Shown here piece after piece: positions 25,500 through 36,700 of a stretch of DNA of 64,000 bases (position 1 is its first letter; each line of letters begins with the position of its first letter). A program made the position numbers and the translations under genes. Under the pieces are notes generated by a model. The model was not told the DNA's origin, ran no database searches, and saw only the letters and a list, made by a program, of their open reading frames with translations. The DNA comes from Lycocorax pyrrhopterus obiensis (Eukaryota; Chordata; Aves; Passeriformes; Paradisaeidae). The stretch spans positions 3,038,001 to 3,102,000 of the forward strand of contig JACSVZ010000039.1 in the NCBI GenBank assembly GCA_014706295.1, in the 5' to 3' direction.

Positions 25500-26110
25500 A
25501 CCTGGCAAAGGGCAGATTGCCCCCCCACTTACCCCCCCCGAACAAAAACCCCAAAATGCCAGGGAAAGAAAAAAGAAAAAAAAAAGCACAGCGGCTGGCG
25601 ACCTGGTGGGGAGAAAAAATTGGCACCAGCTCCTGTCTCAAGGAAAAAAAAAAAAACAACAAAACAAAAAGTTCACACAGTAGCTCAGGCAAAACAGATG
25701 GGAACCTGGTGAATCTCTGGTGTTGGTCCCCTCTTCACAGAGGATGAAGCAGGTGGATTTGGTGTCCTTTCTCTCACTGGCTCAGTTTTTCTGAGGTCTG
25801 GGGCTGAGATGGAGCAGCCCCCAGCCAATTCTTCTACCAGTTGTTCTCTCTGTTCTCAGACCAAAACCAAACCATCCAGTTCACTTCAAAAAAAAAAATC
25901 TGCCAAAGGATTGCTGTGGCAGCCTCTCCAAGGCCAGGGAAAGGAAAAAAAACCTTCTTGCCTAAGCTAACAAAAACCAAGCTAGCTAAGCGAAAAAAAA
26001 GGATGCTGTCCACATGGCACCACGGATGCCTGGGGAGAGAGGCTTTGAAAAAGCCTGCCGAAGAGCCCCAAGGCTCCCCCCTCCCCCCGGACCCACCTTA
26101 AAGCTGCAGC
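25500..26110. repeat. Unclassified A-run-rich, repeat-like block
   Basis: Contains C runs (CCCCCCC at about 25510, CCCCCCCC at 25525) and repeated A runs of 7-13. It also has the phrases 'cctaagctaacaaaaaccaa' and 'atggcaccacggatgcctgg', which resemble bird LTR-element sequence I have seen but cannot name. Neither TG...CA ends nor target duplications could be assigned. Confidence 0.3.
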
Positions 26111-26154
26111 AACCATTTCTGGGCATACAGCAGATGATAAGGGAATAGACTAAT

Positions 26155-26340
26155 CACCATAAAATCACCCCAAGACACCCATCTTGTACGTGGGTGTCAT
26201 ATTGATTAACTCCCAGTCATCTGGGACCTCCCCGGTTAGCCAGGACTGATGGTAAATGATGGAGAATGGCTTACTCCCACCAGTTCATTTGACTCCCAGT
26301 TCTTAGCAGTGCTCTGAGATCCAGATCTTTTAAAAATCTA
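26155..26340 (-). mobile_element. Degraded CR1 ORF2 fragment
   Basis: On + it reads 'gtgggtgtcatattgattaa', 'ctgggacctccccggttagc' and 'tggtaaatgatggagaatgg'. This is the reverse complement of the start of the CR1 reverse-transcriptase region (the 'CCTGAGGACTGG...ATGTGACTCC' segment). It is short and heavily diverged, with no open frame. Confidence 0.55.
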
Positions 26341-27695
26341 CCTAAAATTCTGTGATGAGATTTGGCCGACAGCTTTGAGACTTGGCTGACAGCCTTGCTC
26401 TTCAGGTAAAACTGAGCTTTCTATAATAAGGTGCAGTTATTTGCACAAGAAACTGAGCTTTCTTGCAGGAAGATCTTTAGTTTGTGGGATTAACTGCCAT
26501 GCAAACTGAATATCATCAAAACCTTCCCCTGATTTTTGGTGCACGTGCAAGGCATGCTTTTGAGGCTCCACTGTCCATGGTATAAACACAATCACTGTGA
26601 GGGAACACTGACAAAAGCTGTAGCAGGGGAGAGGAAACAGAACTGTTCTATACTGGGCCAGTAGATATTGGCCAATGGAAATAGCTGGTCAGCAGGTAGT
26701 CAAGAAAAATGTGTTCCAGACATCAGAATTTCTTAAGTCAGTTCCTTCAAACTATGCCAACAGCACGGGAGGAGATACTGTGGAATCAGGAAAGAAATCT
26801 GCCTTTCCCCCAAATGAGGTCAAAGAAGAGGGAACTCTCAAAAAATGTGATACATAAGCATGAGTGTTACAAAAGACCGTTTCCCCAACTGCAGCTCTAG
26901 CATCTAGGCTTACTGCTTGCCCTCTTATAATCTCTCTTGTGCCTGCTTGATGGGGATGTTTTATTCTTTATTAAAATGATGTCCACTGGCAAAAATCAGA
27001 CTGAACTTTCCTGTGTGCTACATGTATTCCTTAATATCACATATCAAAAAAGTTCCAGTAGACCTCAAAAACCTACAGGGTTGGGAGTAAGGAGGGTGTC
27101 TTGGCTTGGGCCATCAGCTTTGATCTTGGACTGAGTGGGAGTAGCTGGATCCTGAGGAGGGAAGCAGCTGGCATGATGGTGACTAAGGGCTTTATTAATC
27201 TCCATGGAGAGCACAGGAGGAAGAGAACTGTCTCGGCCAAGGCAGGTGATGGTGGGAGGCAGCAGGGGCATGGGCAGCAGAGGTAGACTGGGCTGTATGG
27301 CAGGCTCACAGCTCAGCCATGCAGCTGTGACTACATCTAGGTGAGCTGCTACTGCAAATATACTTGCCTGAAACAAGGCCTGACACACCAGGGCATTCCC
27401 AGTAATTTCTTGTCCTTGGTGTCAGTGTGTGCAGCTAACATGCTTCAAATGAACCTGAAGGAGGGTTATGTATGAGACTGACGTGAGTGCATCTAAGCAT
27501 GACACTGTGGCAACTTGAGTTAAAATGATCTTTCAGTTTATAGAGAGTGGACAGGGAAACAAGAATATATAGATGAAAGCACCTCTATACTGATGATCCC
27601 GACATCCAGTTAAAATGTTGGTACCTGCACTTGAAACGGATGCTAAAACATTCAAGACACAGCAGACAAAAAAGGTACAACTTTGAGTGAGGGAA
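26341..27695. other. Intergenic DNA, nothing recognised
   Basis: Mixed-composition sequence, moderately GC-rich at 27.1-27.3 kb. No supported gene or repeat was found. Confidence 0.5.
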
Positions 27696-27699
27696 TGTG

Positions 27700-27965
27700 A
27701 AAGGGAATTTATGGCAAGAGGCTGAAAAAGCTTAACCTGCTTGGTTTACCAAGAAGAGGACTGAGATGACTTGATGATAATACACATCTTTAGGAGTGGT
27801 CACCAGACACCACAGAATTGTCTTTAAGGAGAAGGCAGAAATCCCCGAGTGTGAACTGAAGCCTACCATCCCTGGCTAGAAATGAGGAACACATTTTTAG
27901 GCATGAGGGTGAGAGTAGGCACTGGAGCAATGTGCTGAGCCATCAACTCATCAGGTCTTCACTCC
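27700..27965 (+). mobile_element. Ancient CR1 LINE 3' region
   Basis: The motifs 'aggctgaaaaagcttaacct', 'ggtttaccaagaagaggact' and 'gagatgacttgatgataata', then 'tagaaatgaggaacacattt' and 'actggagcaatgtgctgagc', match the last part of an old CR1 subfamily shared across amniotes. It is highly diverged with no open frame, and clearly older than the copy at 8.4 kb. It ends about 350 bp before the CpG island. Confidence 0.7.
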
Positions 27966-28644
27966 TGGCAGTGTTTCTGTCCAAAAGGCATGTGCTAGCC
28001 AAATACAAAATACACTGTCACTGCCCCTCCAAATCAGTCCTTGAACATCATGTCAGTTTTATCCCCAAACGCGCAGGAGTTTTAGGAGCAGCTGAAATTG
28101 GCTGGTTACCACAGTATTGCCCCCTCCATTCCTGTCTTCTCTAGTACCTGTATTCTCCTTGGGGTCTACCTCACCACAACCCTTCCCATGTCTAGTGGAC
28201 AGCGGGAGCTTGCACACTGCAGGTGTCACGACCACTTTTGTCACTGAACAAAGCATCTCCTGCCCAGACCACTGCTCTGGGGCAGCGGTCATCCCCACTC
28301 TTCTCGATGAACACCCGCACACACTTGCTTTCCTTATAACCCTTCAGGGGACACCGCGGCCGCCTCCGGGAAGCGAAATCCCCGCGGGGCGCACCTCCTC
28401 GGAGGGCAGACTCCCACTCTCCCTTCGAGCACGGCTTGCCCGGTGCCCGGGCGGCGGCGGGCGGGCCCTGAGTCGCCCCGCCCGGCCCCGCGGTGCCGGC
28501 GGCCCGGTGCTACCCGGTGCCCGCCGCCAGGGCTGGGCGCGCGTTTCTTGTGGAGATCCCGGAGCCTCCAGCTCCGCCCCGCGCGTGTCCGTGGGCTGGG
28601 GCCGGGCGGGGGAGCAGCCCCGGCCGCCGCCGCCCCGCCCCGCC

Positions 28645-28659
28645 ATGCCGCAGCCGTAG
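28645..28659 (+). promoter_or_regulatory. Four-codon upstream ORF in OGFRL1 leader
   Basis: ATG CCG CAG CCG TAG lies 48 nt upstream of the main ATG and in the same frame. Its start has a favourable G at -3, better than the main start (C at -3). Its stop codon is what proves the main start cannot be extended upstream. It matters only if transcription starts upstream of 28645. Confidence 0.6.
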
Positions 28660-28707
28660 GCAGCCCGCGGCCGCTCCCAGCCCTCGGCCTCCGCGGCCTC
28701 CGGGCCG

Positions 28708-28962
28708 ATGGGCAGCCTGCTGAGCGGGGTCAGCTTCAAGGAGCCCACCACGGTGGAGGACTGCGACTCCACCTGGGAGACCGACTCGGAGCCCGAGGCG
28801 GCGGAGCCGCGGCGGCAGGAGGGGGTGTGCGCCGCCGCGGGAGGCGGGGAAGAGCCGGCCGAGCCGCCCGCCGCCGACTGCCGGCCCCGGGAGCCGCCGC
28901 CGGCCCCGCCAGCGCCGGAGGACGCGGAGCGGGCAGAGGCGGACGCCGCCAGCCCCGAGCAG
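28708..28962 (+). CDS. OGFRL1: OGFRL1 exon 1 (coding part)
   Basis: This exon encodes residues 1-85 and ends in phase 0 at CAG|GTACCG. It is strongly GC-rich and encodes an Ala/Pro/Glu-rich, probably disordered leader. Only the first 30 or so residues (MGSLLSGVSFKEPTTVEDCD onward, with several acidic residues) look conserved. The ATG context is mediocre, with C at -3 and G at +4. The codon GC content contrasts sharply with the AT-rich later exons, as expected for an exon inside a CpG island. Confidence 0.92.
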
Positions 28963-31900
28963 GTACCGGCAGCGCCGGGCGCGGCCCCGCCTCGCCCTGC
29001 CCTGCCCGCGGGCCCCGCGGCCGAGCGGGGACGGGCGGACCCGAGCCGAGCTGAGCCGCGGTCCGGGCAGCCCCGCTCCCGCTGCTCTGCGGCACTCGCG
29101 GGCCCGGGCTGCTGCCGGCGGCACCTGCCCCGCGCTCGGAGCGGCTGGGGACTACCCAGCACTGCATCTCCACTAAGGACGAGCCCGTTTTTATCTCTCC
29201 CCACCCCTCCTCTGTCATTATTGGGAGAAAATCGAGGCCTTGGTGTCGTTGACATTCCCGCTGCTGCTATTTCCAGGGAAGGCTGTGTTTTCAATTAAAT
29301 GGAGCATTGAAAGTGGCCTCTTAATTAAACAGGATAAAAATCTGAATATTGGATACTATGTGGCAATGGAATTGTGACTCCTCGGTGGCTGTGAGGAATT
29401 TTCAGAGCGAGTTTCTCTTCTTTAGGAAGCTTTGTAAATGCCGAGCTTAAAGAAATAAAGTGTTCTTTTGACAATAATTTTATTTGAGTTAGAATACCAT
29501 GTAGGGTGGAGCAGCTGGGTCCTTTTTTAGCTTGCTATATATATCGTGTTTTGGTTCAGAGACCACACAAAATTAAGTAAGCCTAAGTGTCTTTCGCTTT
29601 TCTGCTTGATACATGGTGATACTAGTGCCGGATAACTAAGTGTCAAGGGGTGTTTCTTGTTCAAGCAAGTGTGTTTTGCCTGCAGGTATGGTCAAAGCTG
29701 GTCTTGTGAAAGGAGGAATGAACATAGTTGCTTGTTTGTCATTAATTTACAGTTAATAAGCCACGGGATGGACAATAAGAACGGCAAACACCCAGTGCAG
29801 TCACAGGGAACTTCCCCTTTTAGGCTTGACCTTAAGCTATTACATGTATATTGCAAGCAGTAGAATAGAATGTTTTAAACTATTCGTTTTCTTCCACAGG
29901 GTGCAATAAGTCTATGTACACATGACTTTTTTTCTTTCAAATAGTATGATTTTCTCCTCAAAATTAGTGGTGTCTCTGCATTTTCAAGTTCAGTTACTTA
30001 TTTCATCTTGTGCTAGCACTTGCCAAAATTACTTTGAAGTCTTGCATTTGGAAATGACAATCAGCCTGTTGATTTAAATCAAATTCAGCCTTATTGGAAG
30101 GATAATTCATAGTCTTGCTTTTGTATTTTATATTAAATTTTTTAACTTAAGTTTAAAGTGTGTTAAGTATTGGGCAGGGAAATTTTCAGTGTTTGACCAA
30201 ACAGTAGGCAAATACATGCACTTATGTTTGTTTACATTGCTTTTGTTTACATTTTCATTACATAATGAAAAGTGATTATTTTAACATTATACAAATTTGC
30301 CATTTCGGGGGTTTGTGTATGATGATTATCTGCTTTCTAACTGTTTCAGAGTGGTGATGGAACTGAGCTGACAGCCAAGCCAAAGAGAAGCTTCTACGCA
30401 GCAAGAGATTTATACAAGTACCGACACCAGTACCCAGTAAGAATATTTTATGGTTTAAAATTGCCTTTTCAGTAAAACACATTCTTAAACCTTTGTGTTG
30501 TCCAATAAGTACAAGAAATGAGAATCCAAAAGCTGATACAGAGGCCCAACATATGCGAGTGGGAGAGAAGCAATGTCTTTTCATCCTGGGTAAACATGCA
30601 AACACATCAGATGTATAAGCCTGGGAACTGTGGTAGGAGCCCAGGAAAAGGCTTGTGCCTTGGATATCAAAGATGGTAGATTATAGAGTTTGCCTGACTT
30701 ATTATTTGTCTCTCAAGTTCCCTGAGACTGAAGGGAGGGTGCTGCTATGCTTGCTGCTGCCTCAGTAGGAGAAGGTACCAACCAGAAAGAACTTCCAGAT
30801 CCTTAAGCTGATACTTTAAGTGCATGAGTGGAACTCTGTGATTCCTAAAAGTCTGACATTTTTTTGTCCTTAAATTATTCAAAGAGCCCAATGTCACTTT
30901 CTGGATAGTCTTGATAGGTTTTTGTAGGCTGATAATGTCCTATTTCCTTTCTTTTAGCAGAACTTTAAAGATCTCCGGTATCAAAATGACTTGTGCAATC
31001 TCCGGTTTTACAAAAATAAAATCCCATTTAAACCTGATGGTGAGTAATCTGCGACAGTAACGGTGATAACAAAAGAATGCTCACTAGTGATAGCAGCAAA
31101 TTGAAACAGTGGTGATAATTGCAGCAAACTGAAGGTGTATCTTAATATATTGTACAACAGGAACCTCCCGTGTTGGAGTAGCACATTGATAACACGAGAG
31201 TAGGTTGTGCTCAAAACAAAGTTAGCTTTCGCTCTAGGGAGGTGGTGCTTTTCTTAGACATTATCAGCATGAAGTAGTACAGGGCGTTGTTAGTACCACT
31301 GTTTTGTGGCAGTACCTTTTACTAAACAAAGATAAAGTTCTTCCACTATATATTGCACAAACTTGCTGCTTGAATAGGAGTGGCAGCTATCTATGGGTGT
31401 TATCTCTAGAACTGTGTAAGGGGAAAAAAACGTGCTTTAATCTTGTGTGAGACTATTGCAATAACAATAATAAAGCCATTTCTTGGTGTCCCTAGTAGTT
31501 CTGGTAGTGGAGCAGGAACCTCATATGCAGCATTCTGCACAAATACAGGAGAAGCTGAAAGATGACAAGCCCTGCTCTAGAGAGTTTGCAGTCGACGTAT
31601 GAGAGACAAGAGGGTAGCAGACAGATCAGGAAGCAGGAGGAGACAATAAAGCAGTCTTGGTTAGGATGATAGACAGGAGTCTCAGCACATGAGAGCTTAG
31701 CCATTAGCAAAAAAGACAAATTGAAGGCCAAAAATAAGCTTTTTGGAGTTTTGAAAGAATGATGACAAGGTTACTTTGAAGGTGTTTGCAGAAGAATCCT
31801 CTCAGAATGAGAGCAGCTCCGTAGGAAATAGCAAAGTGCACGCTGGAGTGCAGAAGGAGTGAGATGTGTAAGCTGCCTCTGAGGCAGGATCCTGTTGGAA

Positions 31901-33690
31901 ACAGGATCAGTCTCATAGCAACAAATGGGTTCTGATAAGATAGTAAGGGACAGGTCACAAAGGCTTTGGAAGTGAAGGTGTACAGTTTTCATTTGATGTT
32001 ACAGAACAGGGTTTCAGGATGGAAGAATGCAAAGCAAAAAAAAAGAGTCAGTATGAAAAAGATACAGTCTAGAAAGATGATCTTACCAGCATTCAGGGTA
32101 GCATTCAAGGTAGCTGCATTCAGCAACACTCAGGGTAGATATAAGCATGACAAGAAAGCACTTTTCAAGGTCAGGAAGAAGGATGTTGAGATGCAAAATG
32201 TGAGAGTTTGGATAGAAAGCTGGATGGAAAGGAATGTTATACAGAAGGTTGTAAAGATGTACATATAGGAAAGTTGAAGATGAGAGCTGTTTATAGACAA
32301 GATAGTGGTAATACCCTTAGCAAGTGAGAAAACAACTCGGGTTGTGAAAGAAAGATAAGACTTTTGCTTTAACCAACTTGAGCTTTATCTAGATACCCAT
32401 AGGCAGATGCTTTTAGTCAGTTTTAGCGTGACTGCAAGAAGAGATAGGTCTGTGAATTGCCAGTAAAGAGGTAGCAGATTTGGGAGACATTACACAGAGA
32501 ACAGATACAGAAAGAAAGCAAAGGGCACTGAGGTCTGTGTGAACCTGGGAACCATATGGATCTGAAACTAAAAGACAGAAAAGGTTGTGGGGAAGAACTC
32601 CTTTAAAGTCCAAAATGAAGAAATTCAAGAGGATTAGCTACAAGAAGAGAGAGTCATGAAAGCTAGAGGAGGACTTCCCTCCAAAAATTTGTAAAGAATA
32701 GCGTTTCTCATAGTATTCTAGGAGAAAACCACAGTTAGTAATGTCAAAGGTAGCTGATAAGCCACAGAGGCTGACGTGTTGTTGTCTATGAGCTCTGGTT
32801 GTGCAGAAGTTTGTACTGAGAATGGAAAAGAGCTGCCCCTCCTTGACCCAAGTCTGTGGATCTGTGAGAGTGTTCGGAGGGACTCTTAGCTACCATGTTA
32901 AGGACTGAAATACTGGAGAATGTTGTTAAAAAAACCCCAAAACATTTCTAGTGCAGTACTAGAGCTGAAGTTTAGTTCCATGACCTACAGATTTAGCTTG
33001 TGGTTCTGGATCAGAGCTGGCCTGTTTGTCTCTCTGCCCTGGGACTGAGCAACAAGTTTTCCAATACTTGAAATACAGATTGGGTACAATGCAGTGATGG
33101 CAAAGGTCCTCTTTCCAAGGTCCTATTCCAGCCTTGCCTACACTGGAAACCCCCATGTTCTTAGCAGCCTCTTAGACTGGCTGCTTTCTTCACTTCTTAA
33201 ATAAAAGTATCAAATGCATCTTCCTTTGCCATTGAGACCCAAATAGAAATTTTCACTGGGGGAAAGAGGCATCTTAAATGTATAGTCAGAAACTATCTAC
33301 CTGGGGCTTTGGGTTTTTTAGGCTGCTCCTATGCTATTTGACTTTGGGAGAGGCTGTGCAGCAGTACTAAAACTGTTGTTGGTTTCAGAATAGAAAGAGA
33401 CAAACACAGTGCTCATTCATGGAAACATATTGTACAGGTTTGGGAACAAGGATCATCCTTTTATGTCCTTTGTATATCTGTGTAGTACCTGGAAAAGTGC
33501 CCTGGCCCATGACTGGATTTCATGAGCTCAGTCTCAGTGTGATGCTTGGCCACCATTAGTTGAAAAGGATTTCCCAATCATAATGTTATTTGCAGCTGGA
33601 GAGATTCCTGGTATGGGAGATGTCATAAAGAGTTGAGGCTTTGTTCTATGAGGATTAGATGGATGGATGGATAGATGGATGGATAAGATG

Positions 33691-33726
<36 letters not shown>

Positions 33727-36700
33727 CAGAGTTTTGTCATGTAAAAGCAATGACAGGTGATTCACAGTGCAGTATTTTATGGAAGCAGTTTGTTAATTAC
33801 CGGTCAGTGTGATAAAGGGATCTATGGCATGAGAACTCTTGGATATATTTTACAGAGGTTGCTGCCACATACCTTCACTTGTTTGTAACCCAGTATAAGT
33901 CAGTTGGTTTTGTTTATGTTGACATTTTATAAATTCTTTATTTTTAATTATATTTTAGTAACTAAATTAGTTTTAAATTTAAATTCATTAATTTATGGCT
34001 GCAATAGACCTTATTTCACATAGTATGTGAAAGAGAATTAAAGTATGTGTTGTATCATTGTGTTAACATGGCATGTACTTTATGTAGCTGAGTGCTGGTT
34101 TTGGTGGCTACCTAACAGTTTTTCAAATTATTTTTATGCAGGGGTTTATATTGAAGAAGTCCTAAATAAATGGAAAGGAGACTATGAAAAACTGGAACAT
34201 AACCACACTTACATACAGTGGTTGGTCACTTATTACCTATTTCTGTTTCAAAGCATTAATTTGATTAAGTATTCTTATACTGAGCCATAATGCACTTCTT
34301 CTTTTAACAGGCTTTTTCCACTGAGGGAACAAGGTCTGAACTTCTATGCTAAAGAATTAACTACATATGAAATTGAGGTAATACAAATTGAGCTCAATAC
34401 AAACCATCACAGTAATTTTGATACATAACTGCTTTTTATTATGTAGAGTTGTCTTATTCAATGCAGAAGTACTTGCTTTAGTGCCAGTTAGAATTTTGGA
34501 CATATTCTTTGTCTATTAGGAATTCAAGAAAACAAAAGAAGCAATTAGAAGATTCCTTTTGTCTTACAAAATGATGTTGGAGTTTTTTGGAATAAAACTA
34601 ATTGATAAAACTGGAAACGTAGCACGAGCTGCTAACTGGCAAGAAAGATTTCAGCATTTGAATGAGTAAGTAATGACATGCACTTCACTTGCTAGAATTG
34701 CTATAGAATCTCTTTATCCTTTTGTTTTCTAGAGAAAGCAAAGATATTTTTCCAAAGACTGCCAGAAAAAAAAGAGAAAAATAAATAGTTGATGCCTGGT
34801 TTGTGCCTCTATCTGTACATTCCTCCTTCCCCTTTTTTGATTGTTCTTCTCACCCATTACCAGTTGGACTAACATCATTGAATTCCTTGAAAATACAATT
34901 TAAATGGTGCTGAAGAAGATCCCAGCTCCAAACTAATTTGTCATGCGACTGTATGTGTTTTCACCCAGTCCCAAAGTACTGCTTCTCACTTGGAAAAAAA
35001 CAAGTGGCTTGTCTTTGTGTTTACATTTCTTTTTAAGAAAGATCAAATTCTCCACACGTGTATGAAACTTAAGTAACAAGATTTCCCTCCCTCCTCAAAA
35101 CACGAAATACTATGTATTTAAATATTTTTAATTGAAATGCTGATCTGGAAAGGTTTAGACATACATTAAGTCCAACTTTGGCCCAATGTTCAGCAAGTTA
35201 TATCAGTTACTTTTCATTGGTATTGTGTGGATCCTGAGTTTGCACTGAATTTTGTCTCATAGAGATTAATTGTACCAAAACCTCTTTTCAAATCTTGTGC
35301 ACTTTCTTGTATCTTTGACCTTAGAGCTGCAGATTGTTTTTTTGCAGCATTTTGTTCTTCTGTCATAATGAAAGATTGTAGGTACAATTGCTGATGGATT
35401 CCAGGTGAACAGTGGGAATAACTTGTGAATAATTTTACTTAAACATTATATGAGCCAATATGAGTGTGGGCTCAGACTCAGGCCATGGACAAAACAGATT
35501 TTCAGGAAGCCCAAATGTTACTGCATGTTTTTACTCCTGTTCTTCCCAGTGGGTAGCTACAGTTTTAAGTTGGGATTTGGGACTCTCTTTACCTAATTTT
35601 GTCCATCTAAAATTCAAACTTAAAAGTTTTATTGCATACTAAGGTGTACTTTATGAGGGAAAGAGCTTTTCACAGGCATTTCCAGAAGACAATTCATTCA
35701 TTTTATCTTAGATATTTCCTACAATGGTGGGACTTACTCTCCAGAGGTGCCTGTTTTTCCCCCAGCACTGACTGTGTCAGTAGTACAGATACTGGTCTAG
35801 ACTGGAAACCCAGCTTTTAAATAACTTGAGTGAAGTGCAGTGAACCCTGTTCTGTGGCTACACTATAAATACACTATAAACCCCATAGTTTACAAAGCGA
35901 CTGGGTTTTCTCTCTGGAAAGAGAACAGCATAGAATCATTAAGGTTGGAAAAGATCTCTGAGATCATTGAGTACAATCTTTGACCAAACACCACCATATC
36001 AACTAAACCATAGCACTAAGTGCCATATCTAAACATCTTATGAACACTTCCAGGGATGGTGATTCCACCACTTCCCTGGGCAGCCTGTTCCAGTGCTTAA
36101 CCACTCTTTCAGGGAAGAAATTTTTCCTAAATTCCAGCCTGAACCTCCACTTGATGCAACCTGAGGCTATTTCCACTTGTCCTGTCACTTGTTGCCTTGG
36201 ACAAGAAACCAACCCCTCCTTGCCACAGTCTCCTTTCAGGCAGTTGTAGAGAGCAGTAAGGTCTCCCCTGAGCCTTTGTTTCTCCAGAATAAACAACCCC
36301 ATTGTCTTTAGCTGTTCCTCATAGGACTCATGGGTTCCATACCCTTCACCAGCTTTGTTGCCCTTCTCATACAGCAGAAGGAATCAAAATCAGTACATGT
36401 TTGATTTTATTTTCTCTCAGCCCTCTCCCCAGTGCTTTTTACAAACACTAATTTTCACTCACAACATCCTAGCAAAGGAGGTGCTAGTAAGCTTTAGCAG
36501 CTTTGAGAAATTAAAATACAGGAAGCCTGAAGTACATACCTGAAGTGATAAAAAGGACTGAGGAATTGCAGTTCCAGTTCTATGTTTGTAAAGTGTTTTT
36601 TTTTCTGATTCAATAGAATTTTTTTACCCATTTCTTTTGAAGGTCTCAACATAACTACTTGAGAATCACTCGAATTCTGAAAAGTCTTGGTGAACTTGGA

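Larger units (their letters stand above)
28330..29160 (+). promoter_or_regulatory. OGFRL1: CpG island promoter and 5' UTR of OGFRL1
   Basis: An abrupt block of very high GC with dense CpG sits in an otherwise AT-rich region and spans exon 1 and the start of intron 1. GC-box-like CCCCGCCCC and CCGCCCCGCC runs occur near 28475 and 28630-28644. No TATA box stands out, so initiation is probably dispersed. The transcription start cannot be placed from sequence; it likely lies between about 28400 and 28640. Confidence 0.8.

Noticed and set aside
28344..29294. 316-codon open frame on the minus strand across exon 1, with other long frames on both strands
   Set aside because: CpG-island composition removes stop codons from all frames. 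The Ala/Gly/Arg/Pro-rich translation has no domain, and the + strand exon explains the locus.
30958..30960. Upstream AG as the main exon 3 acceptor (adds Gln)
   Set aside because: Kept only as an alternative, because the family pattern as I recall it lacks this residue.
32088..32140. Possible CRISPR-like or satellite array (CATTCAGGGTAG copies)
   Set aside because: Only four degenerate copies without uniform spacers, in a vertebrate intron; treated as local slippage.
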